Shown piece by piece: positions 9,234-17,261 of a stretch of 44,032 nt of DNA. The stretch is taken from contig NZ_QNUH01000025.1 of assembly GCF_003385495.1 (NCBI RefSeq), positions 1-44,032 on the forward strand, given 5' to 3'. Source of the DNA: Chryseobacterium elymi (GTDB lineage: Bacteria > Bacteroidota > Bacteroidia > Flavobacteriales > Weeksellaceae). The notes below the pieces were generated by a model. It searched no databases. It worked only from the letters and a program-made list of their open reading frames with translations, and had not been told where the DNA came from. Numbering within the stretch: the stretch's first letter is position 1; the number at the start of each line of letters is the position of its first letter. The translations under genes were made by a program, and so were the position numbers.

Positions 9234-9264
9234 ATTGTGATATTTTTTTACACGATTGTGCTAT
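9234..9264 (+). promoter_or_regulatory. Candidate AraC-type operator: two direct repeats 21 bp apart
   Basis: ATTGTGATAT (9234-9243) and ATTGTGCTAT (9255-9264) match at 9 of 10 bases, face the same way and start 21 bp apart, two helical turns. They lie just upstream of a TAATTTGG -7 candidate (9285-9292), so the nearer half-site is near -40 from the inferred start and the other near -60. That is the usual position for an AraC-family activator. Confidence 0.55.
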
Positions 9265-9321
9265 CACTTTTTCATCGGGAAATGTAATTTGGCATTACGA
9301 AAAAAATAAAATTATACTAAT

Positions 9322-10851
9322 ATGAGCACTATGACAGAACCGAAATCAGAAACCGCTTTTCAGTGGCCTGAATTCAAAAACAAATATGATAATTACATTG
9401 ACGGTAAATTTACCCCTCCGGTAAACGGACAATACTTCAATGTAGTTTCGCCGGTGAATGGTAAAAACTTCACTCAGGTAGCACACTCTTCCAAAGAAGA
9501 TCTGGAGCTGGCTGTAAATGCTGCAGACAAAGCATTCCAAACCTGGAAAAATACTTCATCTACAGAAAGGAGCATCATCCTGAATAAGATTGCAGACAGG
9601 ATCGAGCAGAACCTTGAATACCTTGCTATTGTTGAAACCATTGATAACGGAAAGGCGGTAAGAGAAACACTGGCTGCCGATTTACCTCTTGCGATAGACC
9701 ATTTCAGATACTTTGCTTCCGTAGTCCGTGCAGAAGAAGGTTCTCATAACGAATTGGATAAAGACACTGTTTCCCTGATAGTTCACGAACCGTTGGGAGT
9801 AATCGCCCAGATCATCCCGTGGAATTTTCCGATTCTGATGGCCGTATGGAAGTTAGCGCCCGCTTTAGCTGCTGGAAACTGCGTTGTATTGAAGCCTGCC
9901 GAAAGTACTCCGGTTTCCATCCTTGTTTTAATGGAGATTATCGGTGATCTGTTGCCTGCAGGCGTTATTAACATTGTGAATGGTTTCGGAGCAGAGCTGG
10001 GAAGAGCCTTAGTGACCAATCCTAAAGTTTCAAAAGCGGCATTCACAGGTTCTACAGCTACAGGACGTCTTGTGATGCAGTACGCTACAGAAAATATTAT
10101 CCCGGTAACCCTTGAACTAGGTGGAAAATCTCCGAACGTTTTCTTCAGTTCCGTAATGGATGCTGATGATGAATTCCTGGATAAAGCAATTGAGGGAGCT
10201 GTTCTTTTTGCCCTGAATCAGGGTGAAATCTGTACCTGTCCTTCAAGACTGCTGGTTCAGGAAGATATTGCAGACGCATTTATCGCAAAAGTGGTTGAAA
10301 GAGTAAAAGCCATCAAAGTAGGAAACCCGCTTGATAAAACCGTGATGATGGGTGCCCAGGCTTCCCAGATCCAGAAAGATAAAATATTGTCTTACATTCA
10401 GTTAGGGAAAGAAGAAGGAGCTGAGGTTCTTGTAGGTGGTGACGTAAATAATGTGGGAGAAAACTTAGAAGATGGATTCTATATCCAGCCTACCATTTTC
10501 AAAGGAAACAACAGAATGAGAATCTTCCAGGAAGAAATCTTTGGTCCTGTCCTGGCATTTACGACTTTCAAAGATGAAGAAGAAGCTGTAAAAATCGCCA
10601 ATGACACCATCTATGGTCTTGGAGCAGGAGTTTGGACAAGAGATGCGCATCAGCTGTACAATGTACCGCGCCAGATCCAGGCAGGAAGAGTTTGGGTGAA
10701 CCAGTATCATTCCTATCCTGCAGGAGCACCTTTCGGAGGATACAAGCAGTCAGGAATAGGTAGAGAAAATCATAAAATGATGCTTGACCACTATCGTCAG
10801 ACTAAAAATATGCTGATTTCCTACAACAAAAACAAATTAGGTTTCTTTTAA
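9322..10851 (+). CDS. NAD-dependent aldehyde dehydrogenase, AldB/ExaC type
   Basis: 509 residues, full length for the ALDH superfamily. The Rossmann NAD site includes the FTGSTATGR loop, the general base is E265 in LELGGKSPN, and the nucleophile is C304 in GEICTCPSR. The GE(I/V)CTCPSR form is typical of the acetaldehyde/chloroacetaldehyde group (E. coli AldB, Pseudomonas ExaC). The C-terminal QSGIGRENHKMMLDHY segment is also typical. It should oxidise short or medium aldehydes to acids in the cytosol. With the alcohol dehydrogenase and DUF779 genes downstream and the AraC regulator upstream it forms an alcohol-to-acid module. Confidence 0.93.
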   Translation: MSTMTEPKSETAFQWPEFKNKYDNYIDGKFTPPVNGQYFNVVSPVNGKNFTQVAHSSKEDLELAVNAADKAFQTWKNTSSTERSIILNKIADRIEQNLEYLAIVETIDNGKAVRETLAADLPLAIDHFRYFASVVRAEEGSHNELDKDTVSLIVHEPLGVIAQIIPWNFPILMAVWKLAPALAAGNCVVLKPAESTPVSILVLMEIIGDLLPAGVINIVNGFGAELGRALVTNPKVSKAAFTGSTATGRLVMQYATENIIPVTLELGGKSPNVFFSSVMDADDEFLDKAIEGAVLFALNQGEICTCPSRLLVQEDIADAFIAKVVERVKAIKVGNPLDKTVMMGAQASQIQKDKILSYIQLGKEEGAEVLVGGDVNNVGENLEDGFYIQPTIFKGNNRMRIFQEEIFGPVLAFTTFKDEEEAVKIANDTIYGLGAGVWTRDAHQLYNVPRQIQAGRVWVNQYHSYPAGAPFGGYKQSGIGRENHKMMLDHYRQTKNMLISYNKNKLGFF

Positions 10852-10864
10852 TTTTTAAATATTA

Positions 10865-10993
10865 GGGCGTGCCCGTTTGCCCCGGCTCTGCCGGGGCAAA
10901 ACGGTCGGGCTTTTCCAGGGCTCCACTTCGTTTCGGTGCTCCATTTTATTCCGCACCGGCTCGTTCCTCGCCGCCCTTCCTATCCCTCACGCG
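10865..10993. repeat. GC-rich structured intergenic element
   Basis: About 129 bp far richer in GC than its surroundings. It opens GGGCGTG and closes TCCCTCACGC, so the ends pair (GCGTG with CACGC). Inside is a very strong hairpin: CCGTTTGCCCCGGC (10873-10886), loop TCT, GCCGGGGCAAAACGG (10890-10904) with one bulge, enclosed by GCCCG/CGGGC and followed by TTTT (10911-10914). It can terminate the aldehyde dehydrogenase transcript. The ends resemble a dispersed element I recall from Bacteroidota genomes with GGGCGT...TCCCTAACGC ends. The long reading frame across it is not taken as a gene. Confidence 0.6.
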
Positions 10994-11088
10994 AAAAGCA
11001 GACGTCCTTATCTGAAGTATTTCCGGCAGGCAGTGAGTTTGTTGCCGTTAGGGGAGCTGAAATTTTCATATGAAAAGTCAGTTTTGCT

Positions 11089-11160
11089 TCACAAGTCAAT
11101 AGTCAATAATCGGCTATTAGTAAAATTCACAATTGACGAGTGACGATTGACAATTCAAAA
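11089..11160. repeat. TTCACAATTGAC-type intergenic repeat, copy 1
   Basis: Imperfect short units CAAGTCAATAGTCAATAA, TTCACAATTGAC and GATTGACAATTC follow each other. The same words appear at 17262-17475 and 19908-20005. It fills the space just before the alcohol dehydrogenase gene. Confidence 0.5.
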
Positions 11161-11195
11161 TCATCATTAAACTAAAAAAACTAAACTCAAATACT

Positions 11196-12230
11196 ATGAT
11201 CCCTAAAACAATGAAAGCTGCCGTAGTTCAGGGCTACGGACAACCGCTGAAAATAGAAGAAGTTCCGGTAAGAGAACCCGGAAGATATGAAGTACTGGTA
11301 AAAGTAATTGCCTGTGGAGTCTGTCATACAGATTTACATGCTGTAGATGGCGATTGGCCGGCAAAACCCAAAATGCCTTTGATTCCCGGACATGAAGGAG
11401 TAGGCATAGTAGTGGCCTGCGGACCGGAAGCATACGTGAAAGAAGGTGATGCTGTAGGCGTTCCGTGGCTGTATAGTGCCTGCGGATGTTGCGATTACTG
11501 CATTACTGGCTGGGAAACACTTTGTGAGGCACAGAAAAATGGCGGCTACAGTGTAGACGGAGGTTTTGCGGAATATGTCATTGCAGATTCAAGATATGTG
11601 GGACATTTAAAATCCGATGTCAATTTTCTGGAGATCGCACCCATTTTGTGTGCAGGAGTAACCGTTTATAAAGGATTGAAAGAAACCGAAACAAAACCCG
11701 GAGAATGGGTAGCCATTTCCGGAATAGGAGGATTGGGACATGTGGCTGTTCAGTACGCCAAAGCAATGGGAATGCATGTCGCAGCGATTGATGTCGCGGA
11801 TGATAAGCTTGAACTGGCGAAAAAGCTAGGGGCAGATCTGGTAGTCAATGCAAAAACTACAGATCCGGGGCAATACCTGCACAAAGAAGTTGGTGGAATG
11901 CATGGAGCGCTCATCACAGCCGTTTCCCCAATTGCTTTCAAGCAAGGAATAGATGTATTGAGAAGGAAAGGGACTATTGCTCTTAATGGGCTTCCTCCCG
12001 GTTCTTTTGAACTCCCGATTTTTGAAACCGTATTAAAAAGAATAACCGTGAGAGGTTCTATTGTGGGGACAAGAAAAGATCTTCAGGAAGCGCTGGATTT
12101 CGCCAATGAAGGTCTTGTGAAAGCAACGGTAACCTCAGCCAAACTGGAAGATATCAATGATGTTTTTGATAAAATGAAGAAAGGACAGATAGACGGCAGA
12201 ATCGTACTCGATATTGCCGGCTCAAATTAG
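11196..12230 (+). CDS. adhP: Zinc-dependent alcohol dehydrogenase, AdhP type
   Basis: 344 residues of the medium-chain dehydrogenase family. Catalytic zinc ligands are C43 (in CGVCHTDLH) and H66 (in PGHEGVG). The structural zinc loop has C96, C99, C102 and C110 in the classic 3-3-8 spacing. The NAD loop is GIGGLGHVAVQYAKAMG. The length and the CGVCHTDLHAVDGDWP and YCITGWETLC motifs match propanol-preferring AdhP/AdhA enzymes. It should interconvert primary alcohols and aldehydes; the aldehyde dehydrogenase gene 345 bp upstream would take the product further. The start could also be the ATG at 11211 (MKAAVV), which fits other family members. Confidence 0.92.
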   Translation: MIPKTMKAAVVQGYGQPLKIEEVPVREPGRYEVLVKVIACGVCHTDLHAVDGDWPAKPKMPLIPGHEGVGIVVACGPEAYVKEGDAVGVPWLYSACGCCDYCITGWETLCEAQKNGGYSVDGGFAEYVIADSRYVGHLKSDVNFLEIAPILCAGVTVYKGLKETETKPGEWVAISGIGGLGHVAVQYAKAMGMHVAAIDVADDKLELAKKLGADLVVNAKTTDPGQYLHKEVGGMHGALITAVSPIAFKQGIDVLRRKGTIALNGLPPGSFELPIFETVLKRITVRGSIVGTRKDLQEALDFANEGLVKATVTSAKLEDINDVFDKMKKGQIDGRIVLDIAGSN

Positions 12231-12335
12231 ATTATGGTGGATTAATGTGCCAGGCAATTTATTTGCTGAGCTTTTTCTTAAGCGGATAATAAAAGATTAT
12301 TGCAGAAATATAAAACCTTATAAGGCTGATCAACC

Positions 12336-12363
12336 CAAAGACGCAAGGTTTTTTGCGTCTTTG
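12336..12363. repeat. Perfect 11-bp inverted repeat, CAAAGACGCAA type
   Basis: CAAAGACGCAA (12336-12346) and TTGCGTCTTTG (12353-12363) form a perfect hairpin around a 6-base loop. No clean T tract follows, so termination of adhP would be weak. I recall CGCAAAGACGCAAAG words as frequent between genes in this group of bacteria. Confidence 0.5.
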
Positions 12364-12466
12364 CGATAAAAAAAGCAAAATAACGAATAGCAAGATTCGT
12401 CAATTAAATCTTCGTACCTTAATAGAAACAAACGGAACTTCTCTAAGTTTAGTTAAAGAATATAAA

Positions 12467-12850
12467 ATGGAAACCACAATATCCCGATTATCAGCAACCG
12501 AAAAAGCACTTGATATTATTTATCAGCTGGAAAATAAATATGGCGAACTCATGTTTTATCAAGCCGGGGGATGCTGTGAAGGTACCCAGCCGCAATGTTT
12601 TGAAAAAGGCGGTTTTTTTCCAAGAATGAATGATGCTATGATAGGAACGATCAACGGACATGAATTCTGGATAGACCGTGACCTGTTTGAATACTGGAAA
12701 TATTCCCACTTTACTTTGGATGTTACTGATGGATTTGGGCCGGGTGGTTTTTCTCTGGAAACTCCTTTAGGTAAAACATTTAAGGTTCATTACAGACTCT
12801 TCACCAAAGAAGAATATGAACACTTGGAACCCGTAAAACGCAGCGAATAA
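12467..12850 (+). CDS. DUF779 domain protein linked to aldehyde dehydrogenase
   Basis: The ATG at 12467 gives 127 residues; the frame is open further upstream, but that part covers the palindrome at 12336-12363 and is low in coding character. Residues 10-120 match the DUF779 family as I know it, including FYQAGGCCEGTQPQC with paired cysteines, the FWIDRDLFEYW segment, and a GPGGFSLETPLG stretch. DUF779 genes are commonly found beside AldB-type aldehyde dehydrogenases, and that is the context here. The conserved cysteine pair suggests metal or redox chemistry, but the function is not established. Confidence 0.82.
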   Translation: METTISRLSATEKALDIIYQLENKYGELMFYQAGGCCEGTQPQCFEKGGFFPRMNDAMIGTINGHEFWIDRDLFEYWKYSHFTLDVTDGFGPGGFSLETPLGKTFKVHYRLFTKEEYEHLEPVKRSE

Positions 12851-12927
12851 AATATTGAACAAACGGTTGTAGAAAACATATCAGATCGACTTAATCAATG
12901 AGAAAAACGATTATATTTTAAACTCTC

Positions 12928-12952
12928 GCAGATTGAGCAGATTATGCAGATT
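12928..12952. repeat. Three GCAGATT units at 9-bp spacing
   Basis: GCAGATT occurs at 12928, 12937 and 12946. The block lies in the 196-bp gap between the convergent DUF779 and symporter genes; nothing else is seen there. Confidence 0.5.
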
Positions 12953-13046
12953 TGTGAGTATAGATTTAAATCAATCGTAGGATATGTATTGTATTCCGCT
13001 CTTTATTATTTCTCTTTGTTCTTTGTTCTTTTCTCTCTTTATCACA

Positions 13047-14246
13047 TCACACCTTCACAAACCGGTTCACAAACATAGCCGCCACAACATCTCCCACAGC
13101 ATTCAGAACTGTTGCCAATGGATCTACCAGTGTTCCAATAATAATGACTGCCGGAATAGCCTCCTGTGGTAATTGATACACCGAAATCATTAGCATTTCA
13201 CCAATATATCCACCGTTCGGAATTCCACCCGCTACAATACTTACAAAAACCGTAATTCCTAAAGCCAGCAATAAATTTGCCGGCTCAAAAAAATCTTTTC
13301 CAATGATCAGAAAGGCAACATATATCTTGATGATGGATGACATGGAAGATCCGTTCTTATGCAATGTGGTTCCAATTGGGATAACCAGGCTGGCAATAGA
13401 ATTTGGAATACCAATCTTGGATGCGGCCAGAAGATTTGCCGGCATGGTAGCGAAGCTGCTGCAGGTACTTAAAGCGGTTAAAGTAGGGTAGGCAGCATTC
13501 GTCCAGAAACCTTTGATGCCCTTTTGTCCGTTTGCCATAAAAGCATAAAGAGAAAAAAAGACAAAGAAATAAACTATTCCTGCAATATAATAAAGCCCTA
13601 AAGGTTTAGCATAAAATCCAAAAAGCTGAGGCCCCAGAGTGGCTACCTGATAAGCGAAATAAGCCCCAAGTCCAATAGGTGCCAGTTTCATGATCAGTAA
13701 GAGTAATTCTTTCATCACCTCATATCCAGAAGCGATAAAAACTCTGAACGGCTGCCCTTTTTCTCCGGCCTTACGGGCTGCAAATCCGGTCATGAAAGCA
13801 AAAATAAGAAGAGCCAGCATATTTTGTCTTGAAAAAAGCTGGGTAAATTCTCCAACAGTAAAAAAGCTTACAATCCTGTTACCCCAACTGTCCCCACTAA
13901 CGGTTTCGGAAATGAGTTCAGAGCTGCCGGAAACACCGGAAACCGGAAATACATAGACTATGCAGATCGTAAAAATGGCTGCTGTTAAAATAAAGAAAAG
14001 AAAAGTAAAGGACATCACTAAAATGATCCTTCCGAATTTAGACTGCTGTTCCAGTGAAGCTATAGAATTGGAAACGGCAAAAAATACCAAGGGTACTACA
14101 CTTACAAAAAGGAGGTTCAGAAAGATATCCCCCAATGGCTTAATGTATTCCACTGCGCCTGGAGCAGTAATGCCTATAATGCTTCCTGCAACAATTCCTA
14201 AGAGCAACAATATAATTCCTGAGTAGTTTTTCAGTACCTCTTTCAT
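13047..14246 (-). CDS. Dicarboxylate/amino acid:cation symporter (DAACS family)
   Basis: 399 residues with about eight hydrophobic spans plus re-entrant loops. Family marks in order: an N-terminal helix with GSIIGI, the first hairpin TCSSFATMPANL near residue 250, IPIGTTLHKNGSSM in place of the usual GATINMDGTA, and the C-terminal VDPLATVLNAVGDVVAAMF, which matches the VDxxRTxxNVxGD signature of glutamate/aspartate transporters. It should import a dicarboxylate or amino acid with Na+ or H+. The changed signature loop means the substrate may differ from GltP/DctA. It is divergent from cbpA, and no terminator is clear after it. Confidence 0.88.
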   Translation of the reverse strand: MKEVLKNYSGIILLLLGIVAGSIIGITAPGAVEYIKPLGDIFLNLLFVSVVPLVFFAVSNSIASLEQQSKFGRIILVMSFTFLFFILTAAIFTICIVYVFPVSGVSGSSELISETVSGDSWGNRIVSFFTVGEFTQLFSRQNMLALLIFAFMTGFAARKAGEKGQPFRVFIASGYEVMKELLLLIMKLAPIGLGAYFAYQVATLGPQLFGFYAKPLGLYYIAGIVYFFVFFSLYAFMANGQKGIKGFWTNAAYPTLTALSTCSSFATMPANLLAASKIGIPNSIASLVIPIGTTLHKNGSSMSSIIKIYVAFLIIGKDFFEPANLLLALGITVFVSIVAGGIPNGGYIGEMLMISVYQLPQEAIPAVIIIGTLVDPLATVLNAVGDVVAAMFVNRFVKV

Positions 14247-14314
14247 TCAACGCTTTTTATCAAAGATAGGTTTATTTTAACATTCTCTTAAACAATTTTC
14301 AGGTGTAAATTTCA

Positions 14315-14322
14315 TAAATTTG
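14315..14322 (+). promoter_or_regulatory. Candidate -7 box of cbpA
   Basis: TAAATTTG is an exact TAnnTTTG match 16 bp before the ATG, implying a short leader of about 10 bases. Confidence 0.45.
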
Positions 14323-14338
14323 AGTAAATATCGTTTCT

Positions 14339-15253
14339 ATGGCTTATATAGATTACTATAAAATTTTAGGCGTAGATAAAAGCGCAACACAGGATGACAT
14401 CAAAAAAGCTTACCGTAAACTGGCGAGAAAACTTCATCCTGATCTCAATCCCGGCGACAAAGAAGCCGAGAAAAAATTCAAAGAACTCAATGAAGCTAAT
14501 GAAGTCCTCAGTAACCCTGAAAACCGTACTAAATATGATAAGTATGGTGAAAACTGGAAACACGGTGAAGAATATGAAAAAGCCCAACAACAGCAACGGC
14601 AGTATCAGCAGCAAAGCTATGGAGGTGGCGGATTTTCCGGGGCTGATTTCGGTGAGGATGAAGATTTTTCAGATTTTTTCCAAAGTATGTTTGGCGGTGC
14701 AGGTGGAGGTTTCGGAAGAAGTTCACGGGGAAGCTCCTCAGGAAAATTCAAGGGACAGGATGTTCACGCTGAATTAAATTTAAATTTAAAAGACGCTGCC
14801 CAGACTCATCCGCAAACTTTTGACATCAACGGTAAAAAAGTAAGAATTACAATTCCGGCCGGAGTATACGATGGACAGCAGATCAAGCTGAAAGGCCATG
14901 GAAGCCCGGGTTTTAATGGCGGTCCAAACGGAGACCTGTATATTACCTTCAATATCCCCGTAGATCCTAATTTTGAAAGAATAGGAGACGATCTGAAAAC
15001 CAAGGTTTCGATAGATCTCTATACTGCTATTTTAGGAGGTGATGTAAAAGTAAATACACTCAACGGAAGTGTTAACCTTAAAGTGAAGCCGGAAACACAG
15101 AACGGAACAACAGTGAGGTTGAAAGGAAAAGGTTTTCCGGTGTATAAAAAAGAAGGGCAGGCCGGAGATCTTTTTGTGACGTATGAGGTGAAGCTGCCGA
15201 CCCATCTGACAGACAAGCAGAAAGAACTTTTTGAACAACTTAAAAATTCCTAA
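14339..15253 (+). CDS. cbpA: DnaJ-like co-chaperone CbpA
   Basis: 304 residues. An N-terminal J domain (residues 4-70) has the HPD motif at H33-P34-D35. A glutamine- and then glycine-rich linker follows (about 85-140, GGGGFSG to GAGGGFGR). The rest is two C-terminal substrate-binding beta domains, with KGHGSPGFNGGPNGDLYI and LKGKGFPVYKKEGQAGDLFV as their signatures. There is no zinc-finger (CxxCxGxG) region, so it is the CbpA/DnaJ class B type. It should stimulate DnaK and bind unfolded proteins. Its usual modulator gene cbpM follows after 3 bp, which supports the name over a generic dnaJ. Confidence 0.9.
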   Translation: MAYIDYYKILGVDKSATQDDIKKAYRKLARKLHPDLNPGDKEAEKKFKELNEANEVLSNPENRTKYDKYGENWKHGEEYEKAQQQQRQYQQQSYGGGGFSGADFGEDEDFSDFFQSMFGGAGGGFGRSSRGSSSGKFKGQDVHAELNLNLKDAAQTHPQTFDINGKKVRITIPAGVYDGQQIKLKGHGSPGFNGGPNGDLYITFNIPVDPNFERIGDDLKTKVSIDLYTAILGGDVKVNTLNGSVNLKVKPETQNGTTVRLKGKGFPVYKKEGQAGDLFVTYEVKLPTHLTDKQKELFEQLKNS

Positions 15254-15256
15254 GCC

Positions 15257-15559
15257 ATGAGTGAAAGAATATCGCGGGAAGAACTCGTAAAAATATACAA
15301 TATAGAGATCACTTTTTTTGATGAATTGGTGGATGTAGGTTTGCTGCATGTAGAAACAGAGAATGAAGTCCGATACCTACTCTATGAAGATCTACCTGTT
15401 TTTGAGAAGTTTACCAACTGGCATTATGATCTGGAAATTAATCTTCCCGGTCTGGAAGTTATTCATGATATGCTTCGGAAAATGGAAGATTTGAAGAGAA
15501 AAAATCGTGATTTACTGAATAAACTTTCTGCAATAAGTGACCAATATGAAGATATTTGA
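15257..15559 (+). CDS. cbpM: Chaperone modulator CbpM-like protein
   Basis: 100 residues. The N-terminal part has a MerR-like winged-helix pattern (ISREELVKIYNIEITFFDEL), and the rest is helical, ending in a coiled coil (MLRKMEDLKRKNRDLLNKL). This matches CbpM, which binds the J domain of CbpA and inhibits it. The gene starts 3 bp after cbpA stops, so the pair is co-transcribed. Family assignment rests on both sequence pattern and position. Confidence 0.85.
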   Translation: MSERISREELVKIYNIEITFFDELVDVGLLHVETENEVRYLLYEDLPVFEKFTNWHYDLEINLPGLEVIHDMLRKMEDLKRKNRDLLNKLSAISDQYEDI

Positions 15560-15561
15560 TT

Positions 15562-15569
15562 TAGTTTTG
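15562..15569 (+). promoter_or_regulatory. Candidate -7 box of the YcxB-like gene
   Basis: TAGTTTTG is an exact TAnnTTTG match 33 bp before the ATG at 15603, suggesting the gene can be transcribed apart from cbpA-cbpM. Confidence 0.4.
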
Positions 15570-15602
15570 TAATCTTTAAAAACAATTAAATATTTCTGAG
15601 AA

Positions 15603-16127
15603 ATGAATGGAGAAAAAGTCATTAAATTAAATGTAAACAGAAAGGATTTCGAGGAGATTTATTTCAGCGGTAACCAAGGAAGTTTGTTCTTTTCACAGAC
15701 TACCAAAGGAAAAACCGTTACTACGGCAGTTGTAGGATTAATTCTGTTGATTCTGTTTTGTTTTAAAGATGATTTAAGCAAAGAAAAGTTTGGGATTCTG
15801 TATTTCGTGAGCTTTTTGTTTCTGCTTTGTACGGTTTATCTTTCTTTAAGCATCAACAAGGTTTCCCGGTGGAAAAAAGATGTTAACAGATATCTAAAGT
15901 CTCTCGAAGATTCTGAAATCTATGAGATCCGCTTTAATGATGATATATTTAATGTTAATCTTAATCATCAGGAAGAACTCAGCAAATGGGAAGATTTCAA
16001 AGTATATGATATCAATGATTCATTTATTACCCTAGAAGGAAAATATAATTATATGTTTCCTGAAAAATCAATGAGTAAAGGAGATTACAACCTCTTAAAA
16101 CAGGCTATAAAGAAAAACATCAAATAA
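15603..16127 (+). CDS. YcxB-like membrane protein
   Basis: 174 residues. A short N-terminal segment is followed by two adjacent transmembrane helices (about 38-55 and 62-80), then a soluble C-terminal domain. The arrangement and the end of the domain (EELSKWEDFKVYDINDSFITL ... YMFPEKSMSKGDYNLLKQAI, given in part) match the YcxB-like family, whose role is unknown. In the family an aromatic residue after the phrase 'W..' marks a PH-like fold; that is an inference here. It is expected in the inner membrane with the C-terminal domain in the cytosol. Confidence 0.7.
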   Translation: MNGEKVIKLNVNRKDFEEIYFSGNQGSLFFSQTTKGKTVTTAVVGLILLILFCFKDDLSKEKFGILYFVSFLFLLCTVYLSLSINKVSRWKKDVNRYLKSLEDSEIYEIRFNDDIFNVNLNHQEELSKWEDFKVYDINDSFITLEGKYNYMFPEKSMSKGDYNLLKQAIKKNIK

Positions 16128-16130
16128 ATA

Positions 16131-16158
16131 AAAAATCAGAGCATTTGCTCTGATTTTT
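16131..16158. terminator. Bidirectional terminator between YcxB-like and CBS-like genes
   Basis: Perfect 12-bp stem AAAAATCAGAGC/GCTCTGATTTTT (16131-16142, 16147-16158) with a 4-base loop; it serves the convergent genes on both strands. Confidence 0.9.
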
Positions 16159-16197
16159 TATTTATGTAAAAGGTAAATTTACCTTCTTCGTTTTTGA

Positions 16198-17181
16198 TTA
16201 GTCCAGCCAGCCCATTTCCTTCATCCACTCGTCATTGTAGACTTTTCCTACATATCTTGAACCGTGGTCATGAAGAAGAACTACAATCACATCATCTTTC
16301 GTGAACTGATCTTTCATCTGGATCAGAGAAGCAATCGCACTTCCTGCAGAATATCCGCAGAAAATTCCCTCTTCCTTAGCCAGCTTTCTGGCGTAGATGG
16401 CACCGTCCTTATCTGTTACTTTTTCAAAATGATCAATAACAGACATATCATAATTCTCAGGAATAATATCTTCCCCAATTCCTTCCGTGATATAGGTATA
16501 AGCATGATCGTAATGAAGCTCACCGGTCTCGTGGAATTCTTTCAGAATAGAACCGTACGTGTCAACACCAATTACCTTAATTTTCGGATTTTTCTCCTTG
16601 AAGAATGTTCCACAACCTGTAACGGTACCTCCTGTTCCGGCACCAGCTACAAAATGAGTAAGCTTTCCATCCGTCTGTTCCCAGATTTCAGGAGCTGTAG
16701 ATTCATAATGAGCCGCTCTGTTCGATAAGTTGTCATATTGGTTCACATACCATCCGTTTTCTGTTTCCTTAGCCAGTCTTTTGGAAACTGAATAATATGA
16801 ACGCGGATCAGTAGGCTTCACATCAGTAGGACATACGATAACTTCTGCTCCTACAGCACGAAGGATATCACACTTCTCTTTTGACTGTTTGGAATTGGTT
16901 ACAAAAATGCATTTATAACCTTTGATGATGGCCGCAAGAGCCAGCCCCATTCCTGTATTTCCGGAAGTTCCTTCAATGATGGTTCCTCCAGGTTTTAATC
17001 TGCCGTCTTTTTCGGCATCTTCTATCATTTTAAGGGCCATTCTGTCCTTTACAGAATTTCCAGGATTGAATGTCTCTACTTTTGCTAAAACCAGAGCAGG
17101 AAAGTCTTCCCCCAATACTTTATTAAGTTTCACAAGAGGGGTGTTTCCTATCGTTTCAAGAATATTTTTTGCGTATTTCAT
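16198..17181 (-). CDS. PLP-dependent cystathionine beta-synthase/cysteine synthase family enzyme
   Basis: 327 residues of fold-type II PLP enzymes. The PLP lysine is K45 in NPGNSVKDRM, the phosphate cup is GTSGNTG (71-77), and GAGTGGTVTGCG is the second glycine loop. The C-terminal HDHGSRYVGKVYNDEWM is unlike CysK/CysM and resembles the end of the catalytic core of eukaryotic-type cystathionine beta-synthase, but the regulatory CBS domain pair is absent. It should make cysteine or cystathionine from serine-type substrates; which one is open. It is transcribed alone from the -7 box at 17201-17208. Confidence 0.85.
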   Translation of the reverse strand: MKYAKNILETIGNTPLVKLNKVLGEDFPALVLAKVETFNPGNSVKDRMALKMIEDAEKDGRLKPGGTIIEGTSGNTGMGLALAAIIKGYKCIFVTNSKQSKEKCDILRAVGAEVIVCPTDVKPTDPRSYYSVSKRLAKETENGWYVNQYDNLSNRAAHYESTAPEIWEQTDGKLTHFVAGAGTGGTVTGCGTFFKEKNPKIKVIGVDTYGSILKEFHETGELHYDHAYTYITEGIGEDIIPENYDMSVIDHFEKVTDKDGAIYARKLAKEEGIFCGYSAGSAIASLIQMKDQFTKDDVIVVLLHDHGSRYVGKVYNDEWMKEMGWLD

Positions 17182-17200
17182 AAATGTTTTATAAGCGGTG

Positions 17201-17208
17201 CAAAGATA
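17201..17208 (-). promoter_or_regulatory. Candidate -7 box of the CBS-like gene
   Basis: Reads TATCTTTG on the minus strand, an exact TAnnTTTG match, 20 bp before the ATG at 17181. No clear -33 TTG is present. Confidence 0.5.
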
Positions 17209-17261
17209 AGGCTTTAAAAATTAGCTGCGTAATTTAAAGATTAATTTATAAAGGTGAAAAA

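Noticed and set aside
10877..11143. 88-codon open frame on the + strand between the dehydrogenase genes
   Set aside because: It runs through the GC-rich structured element and the following repeat; the residue mix is unlike a protein and the frame is explained by the element's base composition.
12984..13172. 62-codon + strand frame
   Set aside because: It overlaps the end of the symporter gene in antisense and has a low-complexity composition.
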